DNA of 64,000 bases from Streptomyces flavochromogenes (GCF_000717595.1 NZ_JNZO01000019.1:1-64000); one strand, 5' to 3'. Positions 46,738 to 55,524 are shown, counted from the first letter of the stretch. Program-made: numbers and translations. Notes: generated by a model from the sequence alone, not told the origin.

Positions 46738-47607
46738 TCACCCTTCGGCTTGCCGGTAAACGATGGTGGTGCTGCCCACGACGATCCGCGAGCCGTCGCG
46801 GAGCGTAGCGTGGGTTGTGTGCTGCCCGTCCACCACGATGCCGTTGGTGGAACCCAGATCCTGGATCGTCGAGGGCGTTCCGGTCCGGATCTCGCAGTGC
46901 CGGCGGGAGACGCCGGGATCGTCGATCCTCACGTCCGCGTCGGTGCTGCGGCCGAGGACCAGGGTCGGGCGGGAGATCTGGTGGCGGGTGCCGTTGATCT
47001 CGATCCAGCGGCGCACCTGGGCGCCCGCTCCCCCGTGCGTACCGGGGCCGGGGGCCGCCGGACGGCCCGCGGCAGCGGCCGCCGGCCGGTGGCCGGGACC
47101 GCCGGGAGGCGGGGAGGCGGGCATGGGCGGGGCGCCGGCCGGGGGGTACCCGTATCCGCCGCGGCCCTGTCCCGGGCCCTGCTGCTGGTGAGGCTGCTGC
47201 TGGCCGCCCGCGGGCGGCTGCGGCTGTGACGTACTCGACGCCAGGGTGCGGCTGCGGACTCGGTACAGACCGGTGTCGAGGTCCTCGGCCTTCTCCAGGT
47301 GGACCTTGATCGGCCCCATGAAGGTGTACCGCTGCTGCTTCGCGTAATCCCTGACCAGGCCGGCGAGCTCGTCGCCGAGCTGACCCGAGTAGGGGCTGAG
47401 ACGCTCGTAGTCCGGCGCGCTCAGCTCCACGATGAAGTCGTTGGGGACGACGGTCCGCTCGCGGTTCCAGATCTGCGCGTTGTTGTCGCACTCGCGCTGG
47501 AGCGCGCCGGCGATCTCGACAGGCTGGACCTCGGACTTGAAGACTTTGGCGAAGGTGCCGTTGACCAGACCTTCGAGACGCTGCTCGAAACGCTTCATGA
47601 CTCCCAT
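46738..47607 (-). CDS. fhaA: FHA-domain protein FhaA with DUF3662
   Basis: 289 residues. N-terminal DUF3662 domain (KRFEQRLEGLVNGTFAKVFKSEVQPVEIAGAL, quoted in parts), Pro/Gly/Gln-rich linker, C-terminal FHA domain with GRSTDADVRIDDPGVSRRHCEI and DLGSTNGIVVDG. In Mycobacterium FhaA binds the phosphorylated pseudokinase tied to MurJ to restrain wall synthesis; the same partners occur at 0-3.7 kb here. First gene of the leftward signalling run. Confidence 0.93.
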   Translation of the reverse strand: MGVMKRFEQRLEGLVNGTFAKVFKSEVQPVEIAGALQRECDNNAQIWNRERTVVPNDFIVELSAPDYERLSPYSGQLGDELAGLVRDYAKQQRYTFMGPIKVHLEKAEDLDTGLYRVRSRTLASSTSQPQPPAGGQQQPHQQQGPGQGRGGYGYPPAGAPPMPASPPPGGPGHRPAAAAAGRPAAPGPGTHGGAGAQVRRWIEINGTRHQISRPTLVLGRSTDADVRIDDPGVSRRHCEIRTGTPSTIQDLGSTNGIVVDGQHTTHATLRDGSRIVVGSTTIVYRQAEG

Positions 47608-48151
47608 AGGGCACCTCCTCCGTCGTTGTCGTCCTGGTACTGCTTACTGATCGTATCCACGCGTCGGGAAATCGGCTGGTTCCCCTTCTCTGCCCTGTGG
47701 ACGAGTGTCACCTCTCACAAGCCTTCCCCACGGATCGTAGAGGCGGCCTGTGGACAGTGTCCCGCACCCGGCTGTGGGAGCGGGGGCTCGGTCGCGGTCC
47801 GGGGGCGGATCGAGGGTGGTTCGGGGCGATCCGAGGCGGGCTCGGCGCCGAACCGGGGCCGGTTCGGGGGCGCTCCCGGACGGTCCCGGGTGATGCATCC
47901 CTCTTCTTACCCCTCCTCCCTCTTCTCCCCCTTCCTCCTCTTCATCCCTCCGACTTCCTCCACGTCTCCCCTTCTCCTGGTGCCCTCCCCGCACCCTCCT
48001 TCCCTTCTCCGGGCATCTGTCCCTCCCTCACCTTGGTCTGCGTGAGCGGGGGCCAAACAACGGATGTGAATCCACGGTCTGCGACGTGCTAATCTTCTGA
48101 TGTCGCCAGGCGCTCGCACCGCAAAGTGAGAGAGTCCGGAGCACACCCAAT
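47608..48151. other. Long intergenic region, fhaA to tRNA-Leu
   Basis: 544 bases with no convincing gene. It holds the presumed fhaA promoter, two TGTGGAC DnaA-box-like sites (47696-47704 and 47749-47757), a GGGGCGG-rich stretch and a long pyrimidine-rich tract. Confidence 0.6.
47898..48030. repeat. Polypyrimidine tract
   Basis: About 130 bases made mostly of C and T on the plus strand (for example CCCCTCCTCCCTCTTCTCCC), broken by single purines. Strong strand asymmetry in a genome that otherwise mixes G and C evenly. Confidence 0.8.
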
Positions 48152-48238
48152 GCGCGGGTGGCGGAATAGGCAGACGCGCTGGATTCAGGTTCCAGTGCCC
48201 GAAAGGGCGTGGGGGTTCAACTCCCCCCTCGCGCACCA
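48152..48238 (+). tRNA. tRNA-Leu (CAG)
   Basis: Class II tRNA with a long variable arm (TGCCCGAAAGGGCGT). Acceptor GCGCGGG / CTCGCGC, anticodon CAG in the loop of CTGGATTCAGGTTCCAG, T-arm GGGGGTTCAACTCCCCC, and an encoded CCA at 48236-48238. Confidence 0.95.
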
Positions 48239-48258
48239 GTTCAACTCGGGAAACCGAG

Positions 48259-48296
48259 GAAACGGTCGGCATCGTGATCACGATGCCGACCGTTTC
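48259..48296. terminator. tRNA-Leu terminator, perfect palindrome
   Basis: Nineteen bases (48259-48277) are the exact reverse complement of the next nineteen (48278-48296), with no spacer; the centre is TGATCA. It follows the tRNA by 20 bases. Confidence 0.85.
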
Positions 48297-48550
48297 GTTT
48301 ATCCCCCGATGTGACGAGGGCGCGGCCCCCGTAGAGCGATCGGGTGGGGGTGTGAGGTGGCTCGCACGCCGGGACCTCGGGCTGTGATCAGCGGTCAAGA
48401 GCCCACGCGTCAGGGGGCGGCCACGGGGCGGGGGCCACACGGGCGGGGAGCCACGGGTCACGTGGCGGAAGGCCACGGGGTTGCGGGGGCGTGTGGCGGA
48501 AGGCCACGGGGTCACGTGGCAGAGGGCTGCGGGTCACCAGGCAGAGGAAC
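48297..48550. repeat. Gap with short direct repeats between the two tRNAs
   Basis: GTGGCGGAAGGCCACGGGG occurs at 48462-48480 and 48493-48511, with degenerate copies around (CCACGGGGC, CACGTGGC). No gene is seen. Confidence 0.6.
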
Positions 48551-48553
48551 GCG

Positions 48554-48583
48554 AAAGGGGCCCGGCTGATGCCGGGCCCCTTT
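48554..48583 (-). terminator. tRNA-fMet terminator
   Basis: Perfect 13-base-pair stem AAAGGGGCCCGGC / GCCGGGCCCCTTT with a TGAT loop, eight bases beyond the 3' end of the tRNA. Confidence 0.85.
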
Positions 48584-48590
48584 CTTCTCG

Positions 48591-48664
48591 TAGCGGGGAC
48601 AGGATTTGAACCTGCGACCTCTGGGTTATGAGCCCAGCGAGCTACCGAGCTGCTCCACCCCGCG
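48591..48664 (-). tRNA. Initiator tRNA-fMet (CAT)
   Basis: 74 bases. The first base pair is mismatched (C1 against U72), the hallmark that sets initiators apart from elongators. D-arm GAGCAGCTCGGTAGCTC, anticodon stem with three G-C pairs (CTGGGCTCATAACCCAG), T-arm CAGGTTCAAATCCTG. Confidence 0.93.
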
Positions 48665-48752
48665 TCGGTGATGCCACTCTACACACTTCCGAGCCCGCCC
48701 TTTCCCGCGCGCCATGACCAACGTCACACCGGTCGCCCGGGGGTGGTGTGCG

Positions 48753-49400
48753 TCATCGGATTCCCGTCCGGCCGAGGAAGGACGTGGGGCCGTGACCGGT
48801 GAGCAGACGGGTGTCCTCCGGGCAGAGGTCGCCGACCAGGCGGAGGGAGTCCTCCATGCTCGCCGGGCTCGCGGTCGGTGCGTCCGCGCGTCCCCGGCCG
48901 CTCGCCAGCAGGGTGTCGCCGGTGGCGAGCAGCGGCTCGTCGCCACCGTCGAAACGGAACATCACCGAGCCGCCGGTGTGGCCGGGCGTGTGCAGCACCG
49001 TGACGGTGCCGGCGGCGAAGGCCAGCTCACCGCCCCGCTCGGGAAGTTCGCGCACCTCGTCGGGCTCCCGGTCCGGATGGCCGACGAGCAGGTCGCGGGG
49101 GAACGAGTCGGGCAGCCCCTTGGCGGGAGCACCGAGTTGGTAGCGGTCGGCCGGGTGGATCCAGGCAGGGACGCCGTAGTGCCGGGCGAGCGGAACGGCG
49201 TCCCAGGTGTGGTCCATGTGGCCGTGGGTGATGAGGATGGCCTCGGGTTCGAGGCGGTGGGCGCGGACGGCCCGCAGGACCGCCTCGCGGGAGTCGTGGC
49301 CGGGATCGACGACGAGGCAGGGATTTCCCGGTCCGGCGGCGACGAGGTGGACGTTCGTTCCGAACATGCCGGTGGCGGTGGACAGGACGAGCAGGCGCAT
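48753..49400 (-). CDS. MBL-fold metallo-hydrolase
   Basis: 215 residues, glyoxalase-II-like beta-lactamase fold. Metal-binding motif THGHMDHTWD, later His in LHTPGHTGGSVMF, Asp in ATGDTLLASG and His in LLTGHGPTS. Likely hydrolyses a thioester or related small molecule; substrate unknown. Nineteen bases after the aldo/keto reductase stop, so the two are probably co-transcribed. Confidence 0.9.
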   Translation of the reverse strand: MRLLVLSTATGMFGTNVHLVAAGPGNPCLVVDPGHDSREAVLRAVRAHRLEPEAILITHGHMDHTWDAVPLARHYGVPAWIHPADRYQLGAPAKGLPDSFPRDLLVGHPDREPDEVRELPERGGELAFAAGTVTVLHTPGHTGGSVMFRFDGGDEPLLATGDTLLASGRGRADAPTASPASMEDSLRLVGDLCPEDTRLLTGHGPTSFLGRTGIR

Positions 49401-49419
49401 GGCTGGGAACCCCGTTCGT

Positions 49420-50376
49420 TCAGCGCGCGCCGACCGGTTCCGGCAGGGCGGCGAGTTCGGCCAGGGCTTCCGGCGGGAGGGTCAGGGAACCGGCCTCCAC
49501 GTTGTCCTCCAGGTAGCGGCGGGTCTTGGTGCCCGGGATGACAGCCACGTGCTCGCCCTGGGCCAGCACCCATGCGAGCGCCACCTGGGCGACGGTGGCG
49601 CCGAGGCCGTCGGCCAGGACCCGTACCCGGTCGATGATCGGCTGGTTGGCGCTGAGGGCCTCGGCCTGGAACCGCGGGATCCCGTGCCGTCCGTCCGCCG
49701 TCGGCAGGTCCTGCGGGCTGCCGATCAGGCCGGACAGGAACCCCCGGCCGAGCGGGGCGAACGCGATGAACGCGATGCCCTGGCGCCCGCAGTACGCCAC
49801 CACGCCGTCCTTCAGGGCGTCCCGGCTCCCCAGCGAGAGCTCGCTCTGCACGGACGCCACCGGGTGGATGGCGTGTGCCCGGCCGATCTCCGCGACCGAG
49901 GCCTCGGAGAGCCCGATCGCACCGAGCTTGCCCTCCTCCACCAGCTCCGCGAGCGCGCCCCAGCTCTCCTCGACCGGTACCTCGGGGTCGATGCGGTGCA
50001 GCTGATAGAGGTCGATGTGGTCCACGTCGAGCCGCCGCAGGCTCGCGTCGACGGCTGCGCGCAGATGCGCGGGCCGGCCGTCGCGGTGGCTCCTGTAGGT
50101 GGCCGGGTCGTCGACGACGAGCCCGCCCTTGGTGGCGAGCAGCGTCTTCTCGCGACGTCCCTTGAGCGCCTTGCCGACCAGCAGTTCGTTGGTGAACGGG
50201 CCGTACTGGTCCGCCGTGTCGATCAGGTCGACGCCGAGGTCGACGGCGTGCCGTACGACCGCGATGGACTCGCTCTCGTCCCGGCCCAGCTCGTCGTATC
50301 CCCACGACATGCCCATGCAGCCGATGCCCACGGACGCGAAGGTCCTCTGCGAGCCGCCCAGTTGGATTCTGCGCAT
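49420..50376 (-). CDS. Aldo/keto reductase
   Basis: 318 residues from the ATG at 50376 (MRRIQLGGSQRTFASVGIGCMG). TIM-barrel NADPH-dependent reductase: Asp-Tyr in DLIDTADQYGPFTNE, catalytic Lys in LLATKGGL, His in LYQLHRID, NADPH-binding AVIPGTKTRRYLEDN. The frame continues 32 codons upstream without a good ribosome site. Divergent from a MarR gene across a ~200-base gap that carries an inverted repeat, so control by that regulator is plausible. Confidence 0.92.
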   Translation of the reverse strand: MRRIQLGGSQRTFASVGIGCMGMSWGYDELGRDESESIAVVRHAVDLGVDLIDTADQYGPFTNELLVGKALKGRREKTLLATKGGLVVDDPATYRSHRDGRPAHLRAAVDASLRRLDVDHIDLYQLHRIDPEVPVEESWGALAELVEEGKLGAIGLSEASVAEIGRAHAIHPVASVQSELSLGSRDALKDGVVAYCGRQGIAFIAFAPLGRGFLSGLIGSPQDLPTADGRHGIPRFQAEALSANQPIIDRVRVLADGLGATVAQVALAWVLAQGEHVAVIPGTKTRRYLEDNVEAGSLTLPPEALAELAALPEPVGAR

Positions 50377-50491
50377 GGTCGTGCGCACCGCCTCTCCCGT
50401 TGTGCCCCCGTGGAGCCCCGACCTCGTTCCGTGTGCCGGACGCCCCGTCATGTGCAGCCAGAACTCTGCCATACGCCATGGATGTCTACTA

Positions 50492-50523
50492 GAGCCAGAT
50501 GTCTTTTGTATGACAGGGCTCTG
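50492..50523. promoter_or_regulatory. Inverted repeat in the aldo/keto reductase-MarR gap
   Basis: AGAGCC at 50492-50497 and GGCTCT at 50518-50523, with further partial symmetry inside (AGATGTC against TGACA). It lies 50 bases before the MarR start and is a candidate operator for autoregulation. Confidence 0.4.
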
Positions 50524-50572
50524 CTACATGTGTGCCGCTGGTTCGCCCTCTGCCTCATGGGAGACTCTTGAT

Positions 50573-51022
50573 ATGGCGAAGACGACGACGGAGACGGTCG
50601 CCGCAGGTCGACTCGGGCACACGATCAAGAGGGCCGAGCAGGCTCTGATCGGGCGCAAGACGGAGGCGCTGCGGGAGTTCGGTCTGACCGTGCCGCAGTA
50701 CGCGGTCCTGATGCTGTTGTCGGCCTCGGACGGCATGTCCGCGGCGCAGCTGGCACGCGAGTGCATGGTCACGCCGCAGACGATGGCCACGGTTCTGACC
50801 AACCTGGAGAAGGCCGACCTGGTGGTCCGGGAGCCCTCGGAGCTGCACCAGAAGGTCGTGGTCAACCGGGCGACCCGGGCCGGCCGGGCCGTCGTGAAGA
50901 AGGCCGACAAGGCGGCGCTTCGCGTCGAGGGGGCGCTGGGCGCCGAGTTCACGCCCGAGGAGAGGGCGCGGTTCGAGGAGTACCTGGAGCGGGCGGTCGC
51001 TGTTCTGGGATCGCTCGAATAG
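50573..51022 (+). CDS. MarR-family transcriptional regulator
   Basis: 149 residues from the ATG at 50573. Winged helix: LMLLSASDGMSAAQLARECMVTPQTMATVLTNLEKADLVVREP (quoted in parts), with the wing SELHQKVVVNRATRAGRAV. The C-terminal helix mediates dimerisation. Divergent from the aldo/keto reductase and MBL genes, which it probably controls together with itself; ligand unknown. Confidence 0.9.
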   Translation: MAKTTTETVAAGRLGHTIKRAEQALIGRKTEALREFGLTVPQYAVLMLLSASDGMSAAQLARECMVTPQTMATVLTNLEKADLVVREPSELHQKVVVNRATRAGRAVVKKADKAALRVEGALGAEFTPEERARFEEYLERAVAVLGSLE

Positions 51023-51104
51023 ACGGCTCCGCTGCGGGTGGCGTGCTGCCGGTGGTGGGCTGCGCGGGGTGGGCTGCGAGTCGCCGGAGGCGGCGGTGGT
51101 CCCC

Positions 51105-51181
51105 GGGTGGCGGGTTGCGCGCGGCGGCCGCGGGCCGCGGGTGGCGGGTTGCGCGTGGCGGCGGTGGCCGCGGGTGGCGGG
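51105..51181. repeat. G-rich direct repeat upstream of the histidine kinase
   Basis: GGGTGGCGGGTTGCGCG occurs at 51105-51121 and 51139-51155, with a partial third copy (GCGGGTGGCGGG) at 51170-51181. No gene is seen in this 240-base gap. Confidence 0.7.
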
Positions 51182-51262
51182 CCGGAGGGTGCGACTTTTG
51201 TCGACGGCGGGTGCGACGAAAGAGGGACGACCCGGGACAGGGCTGCCGCCTACGGTGCGAGC

Positions 51263-53050
51263 GTGGACGTTATGTCGAAGTCGGGGACCCGGAGTTCGTA
51301 CGGGATCGGGGCCGCGCTCGCCGCAGGGTGGGCGTGGTTCGCGGTGCCGGGGCAGTGGTCGGGGCGCAGGACCACCGGTGAGGTGGCACTCGCCGCGGTC
51401 GTCGCGCTGCTCGGCGCCGGGACCGAGGACCTCCTGGGCGGCGAGGGATGGGTGCTGGGCGTCGTCGCCGCCGGGTCCGCCCTGCTGTCCCTCGTGCGGC
51501 GCAGACTTCCCGCGAGCGTGCTCGTCCTGACCGCGGGACTCACGCCTTTCGTGCCCGGCTTCGGGCCCCTGCTGCTCGTCGTCGGCTGGTCCTCCGGCCG
51601 GTACATCGCGGGGGCGGGCCGCGCGCTCGCCGCGTTCATCGCCGCCTTCGTGCTGAACGTCGGGGGGAGTCTCGTGGGGCCCTGGGAGGGGGGCCGGCTG
51701 CTCACCATCGCCCTCACGGCGACCCTCTACTACCTGGGCACCACCCTGGCCCCCGGGCTCGCCCACCGGTACTGGACCCAGCGGCGGACCCTGCTGCACG
51801 CGCTCCAGGAGCGCAACGCCCAGCTGCTGCGGGAGCGGACCATGGTGGTCGGGCAGGCGCGGCTGCGGGAGCGGCAGCGGATCGCCCAGGACATGCACGA
51901 CAGCCTCGGGCACCAACTGGCCCTGATAGCCGTCCACACCGGGGCCCTGGAGGTGGACCGGCAGCTGAGCGAGCGCCAGCGCGAGGTCGTCGGCGTCCTG
52001 CGGAACGCGTCGGTGACCGCGATGCACGAGCTGCGGGAGGTCGTCGGGATCCTCCGCGACGGGATCGAGGCCCCCGACGGTTCGGCGGCGGCGCCCGGGC
52101 GGTCCGGGGACGAGACGGGCCGCGCGGCGCGGGGGATCGCGGGCATCGAGGGGCTCGTGGAGGCGGCGCGCACGGCCGGCACCTCGGTCGGCCTGAGACG
52201 GTCGGGGGAGGAGCGGTCGCTGGCCCCGGCTGCCGACCACGCCGCGTACCGGATCGTGCAGGAGGCCCTCACCAACGCCTACAAGTACGCGCCGGGGGCG
52301 GCGATCGGCGTCGACCTGCGGTACGAGCCGGACACCTTCGTCGTCGAGGTCCTCAACGAGAAGCCCACGGAGAAGCCCGCCGAGGACGTGGTGAGCGGCG
52401 GGCAGGGGCTGACCGGTCTCGCCGAGCGGGCCCGGCTGGTGGGCGGCATGTGCCATGCGGGTCCGGCCGACGGCGGCGGGTTCCGGGTGGCCGGGATGCT
52501 GCCCTACGGGGCGGCGCCCCTCGCGGAAGCGGCGCCTTTGGTCGATGCTGCCGACGACTTCCGGCAGCAGACCACGAAGCCGCTGGTGGGTGAGGGTCGT
52601 CCGGTCGTGGTCGGACCGGCCGACTGGACATTCACGGAGCGGGAGCTGGCCATGGCGGTGCGTGGGGGAAGAGGCAGAAGCACGGGCGGTTCGATCGCGC
52701 TGGGCTGCGGGATCGCGTTCGCGGCGCTCGTCCTGCTCGTGGTGGCGGTGGGCTTCGGTCTCTACTTCCTGATGGGATCGGTGAAGGAGGGGATGATCGA
52801 GCCCGCGCAGTACGACGCGGTGAAGGTCGGGGCGCCGGAGAAGGAGGTGCGCGGCCAGCTCCCGTCCGGCGACACGATCGCCACGGCCGGCCTCAGCGGC
52901 AAGGGACCGGCGCAGCCGGAGGGAGCCGACTGTCTGGTGCTGATGTCCTCGGAGTTGAGCGACACCTTCGAGAAGGAACCCGTTTTCCGGTTCTGCTTCA
53001 AGGACGGCAAGCTGATCGAGAAGAAGTCGTACGAGGTCGAGGCGCGCTAG
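51263..53050 (+). CDS. NarL-type sensor histidine kinase with extra C-terminal membrane module
   Basis: 595 residues from the GTG at 51263 (an ATG follows three codons later). The N-terminal ~165 residues hold about five membrane helices. HisKA_3 dimerisation domain with phospho-accepting His212 in RQRIAQDMHDSLGHQLALIAV (quoted in part); HATPase with N-box EALTNAYKYAPGAAI and G-box GQGLTGLAERARLVGG. After the ATPase, unusually, come a linker, a further membrane helix (IAFAALVLLVVAVGFGLYFL, about residues 482-503) and ~90 extracytoplasmic residues with two Cys (DCLVLMSS, FRFCFKDGK). The response regulator gene starts 37 bases later. Confidence 0.9.
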   Translation: MDVMSKSGTRSSYGIGAALAAGWAWFAVPGQWSGRRTTGEVALAAVVALLGAGTEDLLGGEGWVLGVVAAGSALLSLVRRRLPASVLVLTAGLTPFVPGFGPLLLVVGWSSGRYIAGAGRALAAFIAAFVLNVGGSLVGPWEGGRLLTIALTATLYYLGTTLAPGLAHRYWTQRRTLLHALQERNAQLLRERTMVVGQARLRERQRIAQDMHDSLGHQLALIAVHTGALEVDRQLSERQREVVGVLRNASVTAMHELREVVGILRDGIEAPDGSAAAPGRSGDETGRAARGIAGIEGLVEAARTAGTSVGLRRSGEERSLAPAADHAAYRIVQEALTNAYKYAPGAAIGVDLRYEPDTFVVEVLNEKPTEKPAEDVVSGGQGLTGLAERARLVGGMCHAGPADGGGFRVAGMLPYGAAPLAEAAPLVDAADDFRQQTTKPLVGEGRPVVVGPADWTFTERELAMAVRGGRGRSTGGSIALGCGIAFAALVLLVVAVGFGLYFLMGSVKEGMIEPAQYDAVKVGAPEKEVRGQLPSGDTIATAGLSGKGPAQPEGADCLVLMSSELSDTFEKEPVFRFCFKDGKLIEKKSYEVEAR

Positions 53051-53087
53051 CGCCGACCCGCCCGTACCGGAGCCGTGGGGAGTAGCT

Positions 53088-53747
53088 GTGGCAGGGCAGC
53101 CCATCAGGGTGGTGATCGCCGACGACGAGCCGCTGATCAGGGCCGGGATCCGGATGATCCTCACCTCCGACCCGGAGATCGAGGTCGTCGCCGAGGCCGC
53201 CAACGGCCGGGAGGCGGTCGAGGCGACACGGGCGCACGCCGCCGACGTGGTGCTGCTCGACATCCAGATGCCGGTGCTCGACGGCCTCTCCGCGCTGCCG
53301 GAGCTGCGCCGGTCGGCGCCGGCGGCCCGGGTGATCGTCCTGACGACGTTCGGGGAGCGGGACAACGTCCTGAGGACCCTGGAGCACGGGGGCGCCGGGT
53401 TCCTGCTGAAGGACACGGCGCCCGCGGAGCTGATCCGGGCGGTACGGGCCGCCGCGGCGGGGGACGCGTATCTGTCACCGGCGGCGACCCGGCATGTCGT
53501 GGAGCGGCTCGCCATGGGCCGGGAGGCGGCCCGTGCCGAGGAGGCTCGGGGGCGGGTCGCGGGCCTGAGCGAGAAGGAGCGCGATGTGCTGGCGCTGCTC
53601 GGCGAGGGGCTGTCCAACGCGGACGCGGGGAAGCGGCTGCACATGAGCGAGGCCACGGTGAAGACGTACGTGAGCCGGATCCTCGCCAAGCTGGACTGCG
53701 AGAACCGGGTCCAGGCGGCACTGCTCGCGCGGGACGCGGGGCTGTAG
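53088..53747 (+). CDS. LuxR/NarL-family response regulator
   Basis: 219 residues. Receiver domain: acidic pocket VVIADDEPLIRAG, phosphorylated Asp58 in VVLLDIQMPVLDG, Thr in VIVLTTFGE, Lys in FLLKDTAP. C-terminal LuxR helix-turn-helix: LSEKERDVLALLGEGLSNADAGKRLHMSEATVKTYVSRIL (quoted in parts). GTG start at 53088. Partner of the preceding kinase; targets unknown. Confidence 0.95.
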   Translation: MAGQPIRVVIADDEPLIRAGIRMILTSDPEIEVVAEAANGREAVEATRAHAADVVLLDIQMPVLDGLSALPELRRSAPAARVIVLTTFGERDNVLRTLEHGGAGFLLKDTAPAELIRAVRAAAAGDAYLSPAATRHVVERLAMGREAARAEEARGRVAGLSEKERDVLALLGEGLSNADAGKRLHMSEATVKTYVSRILAKLDCENRVQAALLARDAGL

Positions 53748-53841
53748 CGGGGTCGTAGGGGCGGGCAGCCCCGCTACCGCTCACGGGGTGGCAGGGGCGA
53801 GGTGGGGAGGAGGCGGAACGGGGCCGGCGCCGCCCCAGGAG

Positions 53842-53864
53842 TTATCCACAGGCGCTTGTCCACA
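53842..53864. other. Pair of perfect DnaA boxes
   Basis: TTATCCACA at 53842-53850 and TTGTCCACA at 53856-53864, same orientation, five bases apart, about 80 bases before the DUF2252 start. Confidence 0.7.
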
Positions 53865-53942
53865 GGGGGAGACGGCCGCTCGGGTGCGGCGGTACCTTCA
53901 GGCCGGATGATGTTGGACTTTCTCATCGGGGGAGGGCAGGCC

Positions 53943-55442
53943 ATGGACGACAACCAGGTCGTGGTGCCGGGACCGCGCGGCACGGACGGAGCACAGGACG
54001 GCGGGTCGGACAGCGGCTCGGGCGGCGTGCGCGTGCCGCACGTGCCGGGCTTCGCCCGCCGCGCCGCCGTCGTCGGCGGGACCGCGGGGGCCGCAGCCTC
54101 CCCCAAGGCGCGCGGCAAGGCACTGCGCGAGCGGGTCCCGCGCTCCGCCCACCGGCAGCCCGCCCTCGCCGCCGACCGCCCCGACGCCGTGCGGGCCGTC
54201 GAGGAGTCGAACCGGGACCGCGTCCCCGAGCTCGCACCGATACGGGTCGGCAGGATGGCGGCCAGCCCCTTCACCTTCCTGCGCGGAGCCGCCGGGCTCA
54301 TGGCCCAGGACCTCGCCGGCACCCCTGTCACCGGGATCGCGGCCCAGCTGTGCGGCGACGCCCACGCGGCCAACTTCGGGCTCTACGGAGACGCGCGCGG
54401 CCGGCTCGTGATGGACCTGAACGACTTCGACGAGACCGTCGTCGGCCCCTGGGAATGGGACCTCAAGCGGCTCGCCACCTCCCTCGTCCTCGTCGGCCGG
54501 GAAGTGGGCGCGAGCGAGGAGGTGTGCCGGGCCGCCGCCTTCGACACCGTAGGCGCCTACCGGCGCACCATGCGGCTGCTCGCCCGTCTCCCCGCCCTCG
54601 ACGCGTGGAACGCCATCGCCGACGAGGAACTCGTCTCCCACACCGACGCCCGCGACCTCCTCGGCACACTGGAACGGGTCTCCGCCAAGGCCCGCAACAA
54701 CACCAGCGCGCGGTTCGCCGCCCGCTCCACCGAAGCCGTCACCGACGACGAGGGCGGCGGCCGCCGCTTCGTGGACGCTCCCCCGGTCCTGCGCAGGGTC
54801 CCGGACGCCGAGGCGGCCGCCGTCGCCGCCTCCCTCGGCCCCTACCTGGAGACCGTGTCCGAGGACCGGCTGCCGCTCCTCGCGCGGTACGCCGTGCACG
54901 ACGTCGCCTTCCGGGTCGTCGGCACCGGCAGCGTCGGCACCCGTTCCTATGTCGTGCTGCTCCTCGACCACCGGGGCGAGGCACTCGTCCTCCAGGTCAA
55001 GGAGGCCCGCCCGTCCGCTCTGCTGCCCCATCTGCCGACCGCCGGATACACCGTGCCGGACCCCGGTCACGAAGGGCGGCGCGTGGTGCTCGGGCAGAAG
55101 CGCATGCAGGTCGTGAGCGACATTCTGCTCGGCTGGACCACCGTGGAGGGCCGCCCCTTCCAGGTGCGCCAGTTCCGCAACCGCAAGGGCAGCGTCGATC
55201 CCGCCGCACTCACCGTGGACCAGGTGGACGACTACGGCCGGATGACCGGGGCCCTCCTCGCCCGCGCCCACGCCCACAGTGCCGACCCGCGCCTGATAGC
55301 CGGGTACTGCGGGAAGAACGAGGAGTTCGACGAGGCCGTCGCCGCGTTCGCCGTCTCCTACGCGGACCGCACCACCGCCGACCACGCCGACCTGCTCACC
55401 GCCGTCCGGGCGGGCCGCATAGCGGCAGAACTGGGCGTCTGA
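53943..55442 (+). CDS. DUF2252 family protein
   Basis: 499 residues from the ATG at 53943, preceded by GGGGGAGGG; an ATG at 53907 is possible. DUF2252 proteins resemble kinase-fold phosphotransferases. Suggestive segments are CGDAHAANFGLYGDARGRLVMDLNDFDET (quoted in part; the HxxN and D-FD pattern resembles a catalytic loop and metal site) and WEWDLKRLATSLVL. The first ~50 residues are disordered. Activity is not established; I infer an aminoglycoside-phosphotransferase-like fold only from these motifs. Confidence 0.85.
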   Translation: MDDNQVVVPGPRGTDGAQDGGSDSGSGGVRVPHVPGFARRAAVVGGTAGAAASPKARGKALRERVPRSAHRQPALAADRPDAVRAVEESNRDRVPELAPIRVGRMAASPFTFLRGAAGLMAQDLAGTPVTGIAAQLCGDAHAANFGLYGDARGRLVMDLNDFDETVVGPWEWDLKRLATSLVLVGREVGASEEVCRAAAFDTVGAYRRTMRLLARLPALDAWNAIADEELVSHTDARDLLGTLERVSAKARNNTSARFAARSTEAVTDDEGGGRRFVDAPPVLRRVPDAEAAAVAASLGPYLETVSEDRLPLLARYAVHDVAFRVVGTGSVGTRSYVVLLLDHRGEALVLQVKEARPSALLPHLPTAGYTVPDPGHEGRRVVLGQKRMQVVSDILLGWTTVEGRPFQVRQFRNRKGSVDPAALTVDQVDDYGRMTGALLARAHAHSADPRLIAGYCGKNEEFDEAVAAFAVSYADRTTADHADLLTAVRAGRIAAELGV

Positions 55443-55524
55443 CCGACGCCCCGAGGAGTTCGGAGTCGGAAGGACCGTAGGCTGGGTGGGACGAGCCGGA
55501 ACGAGGACGTGGGCGGGCGTAGAC

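Noticed and set aside
47749..47757. DnaA box cluster upstream of fhaA
   Set aside because: Only two imperfect TGTGGAC sites 45 bases apart; weaker than the 34.4 kb cluster.
48297..48550. Possible mobile-element end or attachment site next to tRNA-Leu and tRNA-fMet
   Set aside because: No integrase, no duplicated tRNA 3' end and no flanking target repeat were seen; only short GC-rich repeats.
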